Positions 44,093 through 57,204 of a stretch of 64,000 bases of DNA are shown piece by piece. This DNA comes from Prosopocoilus inquinatus (taxonomy: Eukaryota > Arthropoda > Insecta > Coleoptera > Lucanidae), in the NCBI GenBank assembly GCA_036172665.1, contig CM069872.1, forward strand, positions 46,362,101-46,426,100, given 5' to 3'. The notes beneath the pieces are model-generated. The model did not search any database, was not told the DNA's origin, and saw nothing but the letters and a program-made list of their open reading frames with translations. Both the position numbers and the translations under genes were made by a program. How positions within the stretch are numbered: position 1 is the first letter of the stretch; each line of letters starts with the position of its first letter.

Positions 44093-47000
44093 TATCACAA
44101 ATCATTGGTTTTCATAACAGACAGCCCTATGTTGCTTTTTAAAATAATCATATCAAAGCATGGTAACCATAGGCTAATTGAACTAATACCGCCAATTGAA
44201 ATAATTTAAAAGTCCAGCATACTTAGAAATAAAACTTTCCATACAATTTGAGATCAGTTCATGTTTAATTCTTTTTTGAGCAGATACGGAGCACAAGAAA
44301 TCCTACGATCATGCAGTTTAAAAGAAACAGTAAACGTCTGGTTAGGAATAGTAAATAATACACTGACTGATCATTTTTTTATTATTTAAATCTCCGTAAC
44401 TCAGTGGTTTCTCAAAGACATCAAATTTGAAAACCCCTGATCTCAACACCATGCCTGGTATTAAGAAGATGGTACTCCTTCACATTTTACGATGAATTTT
44501 CTTAATACAATATTTCCTGAACAATACCCATGGGCCAATAAGCTTGAACAGCCAGAAACTCGCTACAAACAAACTTGTCAAGTCATCTTAATATTTCAAA
44601 TTTATTTAATTTCTCACAGAATTCACGGTTTGTCTATCTTCACTTCAGATTGAGAATAAACGTGGCGTAAACAACCACGAGTGTTATGTTAGTTGCCTAA
44701 ATTTACAATACCTTGACAGGATTATTTTAAAATGCAACATAGGGATATGTTTATACAGAATAAAATAAAATTACTGTATGTACATATTTATGCAGACACA
44801 TATAACTCGTTTATATATTTGGTTGAGGTGATGCGCCTTACTGGAAATATTAATTCATTGTGGACACATGAACTCGTCGCAGTGATTTACATATCAAAAG
44901 CAGCTTCGTGCCTTCTGCAACGATTGCCGGACGTCCATAAATAATTCTATCGTACTAGTTATTGCATTTATTCGACACGATTGCAACACAGAACTCATTT
45001 TACGATGCACTTATACCGCGTACAAACAGTGAAATACAATTTCTGTAATCGATGGATTCATAATTAAATGTTGGATTTTATTACATTTTCATGTTGTTGC
45101 CGCAGTTAAAGTTGAACCAAAACGGAAATGTAATTGGTAGTTCGCTGGCAAATTATTTTTTTTTACCTTTAATTTCAGACGAAATGCAATTCCGTAAATT
45201 ATATATTATTGATTTATTCAATTATTTTCGGAAGAAATACATGAAACTAAATCGAATGTAGGAATAAAATTTCTGTCGGGAAATAATTCAGAAATCGTAG
45301 GACTGAGTTTATATTACTCTAAACAAACATTGCTTGCATTAAATAAATATGTACATGAGTGAGTTTAAAAAATGTGTCTTTGATCGTGAGATTCAAAGCG
45401 CTTTTAATTCACAATTAAATAAAAAAAAATCTGTTTCAGCTGCAAACCTTGAATTTAGTTTAGTATAATTCTCATTGAATTCGTAATATTTCTTTATCAA
45501 CTTGCTTACGTCCTTTACCTTTCTCGCCAATAATCCAAGATGTAAATACAAGTTAGATAATTCAGTAGACCAAAACCCTTTCAGGCTGATTCAATAGTGT
45601 CGACCAATGTTGCTCCTATTCTCTTGCACATTAAAGGACTTCTTGTTTTAGAGAAGTGTTACGTTTAGTATTATCGATTCAAAATCTGCATGCAGTAGAG
45701 CATGGCCTACTTCCTGCACAGCAGCTCCGAGGAAACAATTGCCGCTCAGGCGATACGTGATACCCTGACTCCGGTGTGTGAAAGCTCCTGAAAGCACTAC
45801 AATGCGACGGTGGTTCTGAAACGTCTCGTGTCGTACTCTTTCACCACCGGCGGCGTCAGGTTTATCGTGCATCACGAAATGTCGATTGATTGGAAGCGGA
45901 AATTCGATTTAGGAGACGGCTTGAATTAACTTTTATGCGAATAACTTTATAACAATTACCGTCGCAGAAAAATGACACTGCGACAAGCGAACGATTTTAA
46001 ACAATTTTGTTTCGTTCAGAAAACTTTTACTATATTATAAACACGGAGCATGTTCTTTCTCTCTGTGATCACGCTCTTATTTATTTTTATATGCAAATCC
46101 CAGGGCTTCTATTAGATAGAACCGTAAAATAAAGAAAGAAACGAATCTAATTAGTAAATGCATAATAATTTGCTGCTACCACAAATAAACGTGGTGGTCT
46201 TTTCGATATTCCTTTTCTAACTTAAATAAATTGCTGTTTGTAAAGAAAAATGTGATTCGAGCTTTAGTAATTACACGTTCACGTCTAGGCAATTTATTAA
46301 TTAACCCTCAGAACTTACAAAATAAGGGCTCTTCCTCATAAAGAAAACGAAGCACAAAAGCTTTTGCTGCCAAGAAATTTTAAGAGTAGACAAACATAGA
46401 CTGACTAATGGACTGCTGTAATTAATTTATCCAGAAGCGCTTGCAAGCGATGCATGCAATCATTTGCAAGCATCGTCTTCAGTCATAACGTAATTAGCGG
46501 TGCAAGAACGTAATAGCTCGCGTTGGGTTCAGGTTCATAAAACGCCCACTCGATTAACCTTGCACGAGGAGCTTTAGACGCGTGAAAACTGAAACGGAAT
46601 AAGGAAAGCAACCGCGTTGCGTTCGCCGGAAGAGCGTCGCGCCCCCGCCCGTCTGATATTTTAATTAAAATTTCGCAGATTGTTCGGTACATTTAGTTTC
46701 GCGAAACTAGTAATTTAGTTTCGAATTGTGGCGCTAGTTTATGTAGTGAAAATGTTGGAATTAAACGAATTACCCTGCCATTAGATATTAAGGGAATAAA
46801 AGCAGTGCTAGCGGCCATTGTATTAGCGGAAATTTTACTTTATGATTTCTATGCATTCGCGCTTTTGTAATTTAATTTAGCCGCTGCAAGTTGAAGCGTT
46901 ATATTAGATAAATTGAAGTCCACTGTGTCGTACTGAAAGCACTTCTGTAAATTGAGTTAAATTTAATGTTGAGTATAACGTTTTGTAAACTATTGGATAT

Positions 47001-47409
47001 TCAAAAGAAATCCAATGTAGTCCTCCCATATACAGCAGACTATGAAGGATGAGTAATATTAAGCCCAATACGAACTTTTTTGTAGCAAATAAATTTTCTG
47101 AGCAAACCATCACATCCTACCTAATAGCTTCACGAGTACATATTCTTATAGATTCGGCTCTTGAATATTCAAGCAAGCCAAAGAAGTTCAATGTAGTCAG
47201 AAATTAAAATTTAGCAATACAGTCACGTTTGAAAAATCATATTCTAAATTCGTTTTCTATTTCTGGATTTACAGAAAATTCAATACCCGTATTTTAGGCA
47301 AAAATCGTTTGGTTGTATTTCACAGGTGCGGTTATCGACACAGGTCTAGCATGAATGACCGACCGACGTCTGTTTACCTTGCAGATCAAGGAACGTATGC
47401 AAAGGGAAT
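44093..47409. other. No recognisable gene
   Basis: AT-rich with GC-richer islands at 45.7-45.9 and 46.5-46.65 kb. Minus-strand frames there (45875-45648 and 46692-46483) have no identifiable domain. No RNA genes or TIRs noticed. Confidence 0.5.
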
Positions 47410-47417
47410 TCCATATT

Positions 47418-48900
47418 CAGTAGCGGCCTTAGTGGTGGGCCCTGCGCTTTCAGGGGCCCCGCGCCATCCGTAATACGTGAATTTTGATATTTTTTAACCC
47501 ACGACAGTTCAGTCAGAATTAAAATGATTGAATATCTGCTTAAAATCTAGAATTATGTGTATAAATATGAAAATACTTGCGGATCTCTGTATAAAATGAA
47601 CATATTAGAAGCTCTATTCACTCAAAAAGATAAATAAATATCTCATTTATAAACAAACAATACTCATAAAGAAATAGATGTGTTTAATACTCCATTAACA
47701 AATCGTACTTTTAGAGAAACATTTCCGACCAGCTCTTATTCCTAGTATCTGTTGTATGAGGAGTAGATTTTCCAGTCAGCAATAATTTTTTGCCTTTCCG
47801 CATAATTTAAGTTTGCTTGTAAATATGAAATCGTATTCTACTTTTAAATATCACTTTTATAATTCGATGGACCTATATTTAGTTCTATTTTTAATACAGC
47901 GTCGAAACTAAGTGGCGAATTAATGCAATATTTTCAAGACGAGTGTTAACTTTTTAAATTAAACGGTACCTACCCCCTTCACCCCAATTAGACAAAATTG
48001 ACGGGTCCGAGCGCTTTTAAAAAAATTAATCGTCTTGAAAATATCGAATTTATCCGCTAGTTAGTTTTCACACTGTATAGTTAGTTGATTTTTTCTTTTA
48101 TCGAAGCACATTTAATTTGTTTTAATTTTTTAACTATCAGTTTATCTTTTATTCGATAGGATTTAATTTTCTAGTTATCAACTGATCGTCTTTTGTTTTT
48201 ATTTATACGAATTGAGTTTATTTTACATTTTAATTCCTTCGATCGAACCTCATATTTGTTTTTTTTTCTTTTACACCACGATTTGCCTTTATTTTTTAAT
48301 GATATTTTATCTTTTAATATTTAACGATCATTTTTTTGTATAGTTTTTATTTTCGTCTATCATCTTTTGCTTTTTCTTTTGTTTGATTTTATTTGATACG
48401 ATTGATTGACTTTTGTTGTCTTCTTTTTCACTTACTCGATTCGAGTTTATTTCATTTTACACTTTAATCTTTAATATTTACATATTAAATTTCTTTTCGT
48501 TGTTAAATTTTATGCCAATTTGTCCTACTCTTAGTTTTTTACGCGTTTTTATTTTCGTTCTATCTTCATTGACGATCGTCTTTTGTTTTCGTTTTAATAG
48601 ATTTGACGGTATTTTATATTTATTTTGACTTTACAATTAATCGTCATATTTTTTTTTTATTCGAATTTGTTTAATTTAATTATTAAGCCGATGATTGTGT
48701 GAATCAAATGAAAACATTAAGTGAAAAAATTGAAGCACGTTAAATAACAGTCACTTAATATTGACGTGTTGGACCAACTTTTCTTAAATATTATTCATTA
48801 TTTTTTTGTTCTTTATAATGCAAAGTAGAAAATCCTTTTCCTTTACTGCAAGGAACTTCATTTGTCGCCTGGGGCCTCGCAACTTTTAAGGCCGCCTCTG
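47418..48900. mobile_element. hAT-like non-autonomous element (1.5 kb)
   Basis: The left end CAGTAGCGGCCTTAG and the inverted right end CAGAGGCGGCCTTAA, both followed by GGCCC/GGCCCC-type sequence, are flanked by related octamers TCCATATT (47410-47417) and TCCACGTT (48901-48908; 6 of 8 match). No transposase. The interior from ~48.1 kb is T-rich and shares GATCGTCTTTTGTTTT with the repeats at 35.5-36.7 kb. Confidence 0.55.
47901..48080. repeat. Foldback inside the 47-kb hAT-like element
   Basis: GTCGAAACTAAGTGGCGAATTAATGCAATATTTTCAAGACGA is mirrored with mismatches by TCGTCTTGAAAATATCGAATTTATCCGCTAGTTAGTTTTCAC. The arms are ~45 bp and the spacer ~75 bp. Confidence 0.6.
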
Positions 48901-48908
48901 TCCACGTT

Positions 48909-49710
48909 GAATTTGAGTCGTTTGACTTTAATTGCAGGGTTGCACCAGCGGATCTTATTTCATTACAAGCAATTAACGTGCTCGCCCTTCAAATTGCCAG
49001 AAGACTTTTCTTTTATTCTAATCGTGCTATTTCTTCAACCCGAACAAGATTTTTAATTACTTCTTCAGCAGTCATTCATATAAAATCGATCTTAAATATG
49101 TTGGGTCTGCTAGCAACGGACTTAACGCTTAGCTGGGCAATTACAATTGTGGATTCGATTATTCTCCTGATGTATATGGATTATATGTCAGAGATAGAAC
49201 AATTATGTGTCGAATTATGAGTACATTCACATCGGCGACAGTGTCGACGGAGAAATAACGGCAGTAAAATGGTCACAGTCGCAAACAATGTTATGAGTAA
49301 CCAACCAAACACATGTCCCCAACAAATTTTTAAAACTTGGAGCAAACAAGGGTGAAATATAGAAAAAAAATTCAGTTATTTTTCTCCAATCCTCAAACTT
49401 TTTTTTAATTATGAAACAATAGATAATTGTGTACATATTACGTATTATACACAAATATTCATGCAGTTCGGTTAAAAGCATACATTCATAATAAAATCCG
49501 AGTCGTTTGACCTTACTTGCAGTGCTGCATCAGCGGATCTTATTTCATTAGAAGCAATTAACGCGCTCGTCCTTTAAACTGCCAGAAGATTTTTCATTTA
49601 TTCTAATATAATCTTTCTATTTCTTCAACCCGAACAGGATTTCAGGGTTGCAAAACAGAAAAAAATTTAGTTATTTTTCTCCAATCCTCAAACGTTATAA
49701 ATCCTCATTA
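48909..49710 (+). repeat. Direct duplication with ~585-bp offset
   Basis: 48912-49056 (GAGTCGTTTGAC...GCGGATCTTATTTCATTA...CAATTAACG...GCCAGAAGA...TTTCTTCAACCCGAACA) recurs at 49500-49645 at ~85-90% identity. A second shared piece, TTATTTTTCTCCAATCCTCA, occurs at 49377-49396 and again at ~49672-49691. The spacing differs, so one copy has an internal deletion. It abuts the 47-kb hAT-like element. Confidence 0.7.
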
Positions 49711-52040
49711 ATTGCCAATATTATGAAACAATAAATGATTATAAATATATTTATTTTCTGATCACCTTAATTGAATAAAAAAATAAAAATATATGAAATT
49801 ATTAGTGATTATCAAGATTATTGATTTATTACTTATTTATTACTTATTTATTACTACAGTTCCGAGCTAGTTGTGAAATTAAATGGGCTATCGATTGTGT
49901 ATTTGAAATGATCATGCGAAATTAGAGTCGCATTTGGTGTGTCGGTTGCAAGTGTCTGTTAATTCGCACAAGTTCCGTTGAATATTAATTACGTTATTAA
50001 AACCGCACTCGCAGTGCATTTAATTACACTGATATTATGGCCCTGTATACGTAACAGATAATACGATGCAGCTCTTTATGGTCACATGTCAATGATCTGA
50101 TCTCTACGACATGCGGCTAAGACAAATATAATTAACAGTTCAAATTTTGATTAATGTCGGTGGATGTTGGTGCAAAGTAAATCTCGTTCTTGATAATCAA
50201 ACATTCAATCGAGCCAACGTCACGGTCAGAACTGTCGATTTATTTGATATAATTATCAAATCAAGCAGTGCAGATTCAGCTTCTAGGGTTTAATATAATT
50301 GTGCAGTAACACGAATTAGCCCACCAAATAATTGATGTAATATTTTTATAATTATAGTTTTGTTAAACTTAATTCTTTTATTCTTCCCACGAATTTTTAT
50401 ATTTTCCAAAAATTTAATATAGTAGCTTAAAGCTGATGAAATGAATTGATTATAGTTGCATAAACACGTACCAGTAATTTATGACAAAGCGGTATTTACG
50501 ATTCATGTTTTTAGGCAAAGAGCTTTGCTAAGTTTAGAACCATAATCGCTGCATTGTTCTATGGCATGCATGTTTTGTTAAAATGAAGTTCGTACAAGCA
50601 AAGTTAACAATATACGCGAGCCGTCCCATTCATTACCAGTTTTACGTAACAAACATTAATATAAACCTAATGTGAATAATGTAAGAACGCAATTCATGCG
50701 GAGTAATACGCGAAAGCGGAGTATATTTGTTATTTCGTAACAGGATTTTGCAATGAGATAATGCCCTCTGGTGGCCAAATATGTGTGGCATCGCGGAGTA
50801 ATACGGATTTATTATCATACAGAATAGCGTATCGTGGAAACCGACCAACACTTTGATATATGTTCTGTTTAAATGTAATAGTGGCACAAGTTTGACTCCT
50901 TGATTTATTATTTTACTTTGGAAACAAACAAAAAGAACTCTTCCGTTCTGCCAAAGCCAGGAATTACTGTTCATGATTTATTGGGCTTCACACTTCAACC
51001 AGTTACCGATGCACACGTGTTATGTAATCACATAAAAAAAAATTAAAAATCACTAAGCACCACATTGTTTTTTACTTTTTTGAAAGTTATTTTTATATCT
51101 AAAACTTTTATGTTTAAACTGAGCTTCCATTAAACTGATTACTGTCAATAAGTGTGGAGTATCGATTTAATGTGTGTCAAGACTCGAACGTTGTTCTGAC
51201 AGAGTATAATTGATACGTGAGTGAATAACCCACTTACCGTTTTATGTACTTTATTTGCTTACAGCAAATTTCACACATGGTGGTTTCTCGACGTTAATTC
51301 AGCTTGCGACTGAATTTGCATTCACTTTTCGAAGAGCTCTTCGAGATAAATTAGGGTAACTTTTTCATCCACGGCAGCGATGCTCTTTCGAGTCCAGAAA
51401 GCAATCTCCCCGCTCTAGATATTTTTGGGAAAATCGTGATTTCATTCGTAGTGATAGCTTGTTTTCGCACAAAAAAGTACCGAATTTATAGCAAAAGCGC
51501 AGCTGGTCGCAATGGCATTGGTAATGGTCTGCCGACCCGTAAAAATAGCTTCTATTTTAGCTTGAACCACAGTACAGTAACTTAATGCATTCAAAAACAT
51601 TTTGATTTGTTTGAACTTTGAAAGTTGGGTTAGAATTTTACGATTATCGTTTCTGAAGATAAGGTAAGAGGAAATTAAATCATTCAGAAACGAAGACAGA
51701 ACAGCCTAATAAAATGCCAAAAGGTATTCCTTTGTTATAAAAATAGAAAAATACAATAAATACAAAATGTTCAAAATTAGTTCGGAATGTTGCTTTGACA
51801 TGTTTTCTTTGGGGCAACTGGCGTTTACCAAGCTAGCAACGTTGGGGAAATACAAAATAATGTAACCCGCCTCAATATCATTTTGGTTTATTTCTGATTC
51901 TTATTGCGCTTTATGTCCCTTTGGCTCCAGGGCATTTTAAAATTTTTTTTTCCAATCATCAAACTTGAACGATTAAGTACTCCATTATTTCTGTTTTTCA
52001 TTCTAATTATTTAAGGTGATCTGAGGATTGTTAAGTTAAA
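49711..52040. other. No recognisable gene
   Basis: AT-rich; short T/A-rich tandem TTATTTATTAC repeats near 49.84 kb. The minus-strand frame 50974-50642 (110 codons) has no motif I recognise. Confidence 0.5.
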
Positions 52041-53260
52041 AATGAACCAGGCGAACCAGTAAACAGAACGACTTGTCGCCTCCCTCTCGTTCGTCAACCC
52101 AAAACGAGAGTTCGGCACGTTTGACCCGCTCTGGAGAAGTGAGAGGGCGTGCGCTAATTCCACAACTTACCTCGGCCCAGAAGTCACTTAGGTGCCCACT
52201 CGGTGTGGACGGCGTGGGATTTCCCCAGAGATATTACGGAAAAGGGCGCCACCCATCTGTGGTTACGCAACCCAAAGGTGTCAGAAACAAAAGAAAAAAT
52301 AAAGCGTAAAGCGCGACAACGCGATAAACGTTCAAAACTCGAACGCTAAATACATTTCTGCTCTGAAGGAGCCTCAAATTAAACAAGTAAAACAGGACGA
52401 AATATATAACAAATGTAAAAGGAACTTCAACAATGGTAAATTACACGGAAAATTCCAAGAAAATATAAACCGAACAAACGATAGGGGCCAAAACAGTGAG
52501 GTTGCCACTGCAAAAGAAAAAATCCGAGAATTCACAGTCCGCACCGCTAGAGTCAACGCAACGTTCCACACAACGCTGGACCCGGGAGTTGGTCAGTGAG
52601 GGGAAAGAAGCGTACCTCGCCTGCGATGTTCCTAGGTCGGCCGTAATCGAGTTTTCCTCTCTTGGGCTTTGTCTGCGTCAATGTCACAGGAGTAAAAAAA
52701 GAAGAGAACCAAAAAGGTTGAGCTACGGCGTCGGATTCACCAGCTTGTTTCAACAGGCTTCCTCACAAAGGGGGGGGGGAGGGGGTAGCAGGTAGGCCCC
52801 ATACAGGTTACTTTAGAAGGGGGAAACATCACCAAATTAATATGAGCCTCAGAGGATCACACGTCGGCAGATCCGACACAGCAACACAAAATCAACCGTT
52901 CAACGCAAGTGCACGTGCGAAAATCAAGTGACGCCAAGCCCAAGCAAGAGTGTGCCGCGTACACAACCAGCACGACGCAAACCTGCCTTAAAACGGAACG
53001 CCATACGCAATCTCATTGGAAAAGGCCGAAATCGTATTGAATATTGGAAACTCACTCTTCATCACCAAAAAAAACGTAACAGAGTGCAACAAAGAGAAGA
53101 AATTGTTAAGTACGGGGTGCTTCCACTAATAGTAAGTTTCAGCGTGCTCCTCCCACCTCTGGCATCATTAAAATTACCCACAATTTCACGCCTAAAAGCA
53201 CGCAAACCCTTTTACAGCACATTAGACTGCGATAGTTCGATAGCGAAACACTTTTAAAAT
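52041..53260 (+). other. GC-richer block, possible old retroelement
   Basis: Composition shifts to C/A/G-rich sequence on the plus strand, with several overlapping open frames (52073-52309, 52496-52795, 52928-53257) rich in Arg, Lys, Ser and Pro. A G9AGGGGG tract lies at 52769-52786. No RT, protease, integrase or zinc-knuckle motif was found, and no long terminal repeats were seen. It could be the untranslated/gag part of a decayed retrotransposon or an exon-bearing host region; I cannot decide between them. Confidence 0.3.
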
Positions 53261-53589
53261 CGTTATGGCAAGGGAAAGATCAAGCTAATTAGCCTGTTTT
53301 GCTTCGTGCTTTAAATATTTAATTAAATAACCACAAACTTGTTGCCGTAGTTTGACAGATCATTGCGAAAAAGGGAAGCTAAGAAATGATAACAGTAATA
53401 AAGTGATAAAAAAAATGCATCAGTTTTTTATGTAAACTTTTTCAATAAGAGTCTGTACAGTCCTTCTTTCTTTAAATATACCACCAGATACCATTCTTTT
53501 TTCTATTTTTCGCCAAAAAGTTAAAGAAATGTAAAAGGAAAGAAAAATTAGTGCATGAATTTCATTGCTGAATCATTTGTATCACACCC

Positions 53590-53976
53590 TTTAGCACGCC
53601 ACACACACACTTACTTATCCGACGCTCCCCGCTCGTCGCGGACTTGGCACGAGGTCCAAGTCCGTTACGAACCGAAGCGAAATTGAAATACTCAGACGGT
53701 ATATTTAAACAAGAACTTCAAGAACTTTTATTTTGGCCGATAAATGCTCCAATACCTTGTATCGACCGTGTTTCATTTATTATTTAATTTAACAAAACCT
53801 CATTTGGCCATAAATGTAGTTTTAACGCAACAATTTAAACTCGCGAGCTCGATGCACGTTTTAGCCCGCGTACTTGGAGCGAGGTTTTCCTCGCTAAACG
53901 TACGAACTAAGTCTGAGCGCCAAGTCCTCTACGTGCCGGGAGCACCGGATAAGTATGTGCGTGTATGGCGGGCTAT
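53590..53976. mobile_element. Foldback element with ~58-bp diverged arms
   Basis: TAGCACGCCACACACACACT...ACTTATCC...GCTCCC...GGACTTGGC on the left is mirrored by GCCAAGTCC...GGGAGCACCGGATAAGT...GTGTATGGCGGGCTA on the right. Arms match at roughly 70%. The loop is AT-rich with a plus-strand frame (53744-54016) that only reads through the arm. Confidence 0.65.
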
Positions 53977-55431
53977 TTTCTTGCTTCGTTTTATTAAATT
54001 GATTCTCGCTTCTTAAAAATTCACAATTTTTCCCAAGGAGTTTAAACCCTATGAGGTTTCTGCATAGTAATAAACAGCGATTTAAAAATAAAATCGAATT
54101 GTATAAAGAACTTCGTACCTAAAAAGGGCCCGTCATTGTTTTTTCTTTGGATAAACATTTGATATGATAAAAATGCCACTGTAAAATATTACTTAAATTT
54201 TTTTAAAAGAGGGAAAATTTCTTCTTAATTTTTCGAATAATGAACTGCTTGTTTTTTTTTTAATTCTACATTGCCGTTTCAACTACATGCACGTACAGGT
54301 TTTAATAAATATTCGATAGCACGCCGAACTAAATTCGATTCGGTGTCTGTTGTACACATAAACACGCTGAAATCCGAACGAAATTAAAATTCAAATTACT
54401 ATTTTTCAACAACGACCGACAATCAGATACTGCCGTACGCTGAAATTAATAAATAAAAGCTGCCAATATAAATTACGAAACAAATGAGAATGCAAATAGC
54501 TTTCCTGGAAACCTTGTTGTCGAGTGTGAACTGTGAATAACAGAGAAAATAGAAAAAAAAAATAGAACAACGACAAAATTGCTAGCAGTTTAAAGTAGAA
54601 AGGATTTTTGAAACAACTGAAATTTTATTTTAAATTTGCAATAAGGAGAGTTATTGACTGTTCGTTTTTAAAGGTAATTAGAAAGCTTGGCTAGAGAATA
54701 TAAAAATTTGAATAATTGAACAAGTAACTAATAAGTGCAAGCTTGATGAGAAAAGTGTGCCATCCTTAAAAAGGTATTAATTAGATTCTCTGAGACTTAA
54801 CAGCACTGAGTTCAGAAGGTGACATTATTTATACCCGCTGTCATAATTTGCTTCCGCAATTTGTTTTTCAGGCAATTCCGTGCTAGATAAGGGGCAAATA
54901 AATCTTCTGTAACTAGTTCGGCCCGAACTCCTCAATATTTATAAAAGAGAATGACGACATACGAACGGCGAAGTTTTAATGTAATCAGGTCATGAATGCC
55001 CCGTGATAATGATAGTAGGGTCGACGATTTGGATGGAGAGTCTTCGAACGAAGAAAGTTGCCCTCAACCCTCGCTGTGCTCGAAGTCTAATCCGCTATAG
55101 ATGATTATATACCTACCCCCACAAAGTGCAAAAGAAAGCCGCCGACGTAGAAAACAGATAATACATAAGATTTATGCCCGATATCGGATTTCGTTAATGG
55201 AAAAATGTGCTTACGTTTGTTCCGTAATGCTCAATAAAAAAATATAAAAATGACAAATTACCGATACTTTCGGAATACGGTACTGTCGCTGAGTTGAGCT
55301 TCTTATTCCGTGTTATTTTTTCCTTTGTTTAGACCTATAAAAGCCATCTTCTAAAGGCCGCACAAAACTGATACTAAAAGTTTATTTTTTCTTTAAAAGT
55401 CACTCATGCATTTCATCTTTTATTTATTACC
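53977..55431. other. No recognisable gene
   Basis: AT-rich sequence without coding or structural signal, apart from an isolated GC-richer patch near 55.0-55.1 kb. Confidence 0.5.
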
Positions 55432-55856
55432 GTCTTGTTCTTTTGGTTTTCTCCTTTCGTCAATTATGTTTTCCAATACGTCAAATTATTTTCCAGTTTT
55501 TGAAATGTCAAATAGGAAAGTCGTTTGACAATTAAGATACCTAATTGACAAAAGGGATAAACCAAGAAAGGAAAAGGCTGTAAAGGTTATACAACAACAA
55601 TTTTCTTTTATTCGAGCTATTGTAGCCATCGAGTTGTTGTATAACGTATACAGCCTTTTTCTTTTGGTTTTCCCCTTTTGTCAATTACTTTTCCCAATTT
55701 GTCAAATCATTTTCCAGTTTTTGGAACGTCAAGTCGTATGTCATGTAGGAAAGTCATTTGACAAATTAAGAAACATAATTAATATAAGGGGAAAACCAAA
55801 AAAGAAAAAGGCTGTAAACGTTATACAACACCAATTTTCCTTTGTTCGAGCTATTA
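55432..55856. mobile_element. Two tandem copies of a foldback MITE
   Basis: Copy 2 (55634-55832) has ~55-bp arms: GTTGTATAACG, ACAGCCTTTTTCTTTTGGTT, TTCCCCTTTT at the left, mirrored at the right. Copy 1 (about 55432-55600) is the same element lacking its outer ~25 bp on the left. Each copy is followed by a CAATTTTC(T/C)TTT-TTCGAGCTATT flank, so the second arose by duplication of element plus flank. Non-coding. Confidence 0.75.
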
Positions 55857-57030
55857 CAATGTTATTACATTTCCGGAACAAAAACTAAAAATCTTGTTAA
55901 ACGCGGAATAGAACAAATTTTATATTGCTTCAAGTCGAAAAGCGAAATATATATTTCTGCACGATATTAATTTTCATTTTGCTCTGCGAACCCGAGAAAG
56001 CATCAAAGAACCACGTTGAATAGAGAACATAGCAGTGATGTAATTCGGTAAAATTAGAATGCTTTCACGTGGACCCCGCTTTTTACTGGCGTCCAACCTT
56101 TGTCTTTTCTATTCATTAAATTCTCATCAAATATATCAGATTAATTAGGTAGTTTTAATTAAGTTAAAACTTTCAAGTTGTATTCGATAATTATAAATAA
56201 AATTAATGAAAATACATTGAGTTAATCTCAGAATTGCATGAGTGCATTTTACATAAACAGACAGTGATTTAGATGTAGCAATCATTAATTGTACATTCAA
56301 TCTCGACATATTATATATGTGACATAAATCGGTCCTGTGCTGTAGTAAATCAATCAAAGCGTACTTGATTACAACAAATTAATTAAGCAAATGAACATCG
56401 ACTCGGTAGCTTTCGCGTAGAGCTTACAATACAAAATAATAATACTCTGCGACTCTGCAGATGGATCTTTGAAGTCCCCCAATCTCATCTAATGAGTTCG
56501 CGAGGATAAATCGAAAGAAGGAAACGAACAAGGCACTCAATATTTGTGGGAGTTAGTATTGTGGGCACTCGGGGCGCATTATTGGAGATTCTGGCAACCA
56601 CATAATTATAAGTAGCTGGTCCCGGGCAATTTGTAAGCCGTAACAATAAAGACGCGTTGTTATTGGTCACGTATCCTTCCACACGAACTGTCTCTTCTTT
56701 CAAACGTTTTATTCCTACGGTTCCTTAGTATTCAGAGCCATGAATGCCCACAGGCTCATCTTATTGCTCGAGTATTATTGCGACGTCTTATTATTCCACT
56801 CTAATGCGGAATACATCAAAAATATACAGAAATGCATGTTGTAGTTACAGTAACAATTAAATCTGTAATATAACTTTAAATATTTACACTTCATTTTTTA
56901 AATGATCAGGTTTGTCTTTTATTTATTAAATTTCTTTTTGAATGTTTTTACACCGTAACGTTGTAGATTTTTGTCTTTATTATCTTATTTGAAAACACTG
57001 ATTCTGGCAAAAGTCGAAATAGATGGAGAT
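55857..57030. other. No recognisable gene
   Basis: No motif-bearing frame. The minus-strand frame 56703-56485 reads as an ordinary short open frame without a domain. Confidence 0.5.
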
Positions 57031-57034
57031 ACTG

Positions 57035-57204
57035 CCAATGTAGCAAAATTCAATTCTCATGTGTTTAATTCATGAAGATAAGGAACGTTGACGTAATTAA
57101 GAACCATGGAGATGGAGACGACAGCATACAGCAGAATTAAATTCTTGTGTGTTTACTCTATGAAGATAAGACAAGGAACATTGACGTAATTAAGAACCAT
57201 GGAG
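57035..57204 (+). repeat. ~90-bp minisatellite, left block (2 copies)
   Basis: Two units contain CAATGTAGCAAAATT or CAGCAGAATTAAATT, then TGTGTTTA, ATGAAGATAAG, GAAC(G/A)TTGACGTAATTAAG and AACCATGGAGA. The block ends abruptly where LINE sequence begins near 57205 and resumes at 58625. Confidence 0.75.

Noticed and set aside
45648..45875. Minus-strand 75-codon frame in a GC-richer island as a host exon
   Set aside because: No domain, no convincing splice context, and no supporting neighbour exon.
53233..53252. Another hammerhead core near GCGAAAC
   Set aside because: GATAGCGAAAC resembles part of the Penelope ribozyme, but there is no CUGANGA core, stem I or cleavage triplet in place.
52041..53260. 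LTR retrotransposon call
   Set aside because: No long terminal repeats, RT, protease or integrase motifs, and the primer-binding-site-like GGCGCC alone is too weak.
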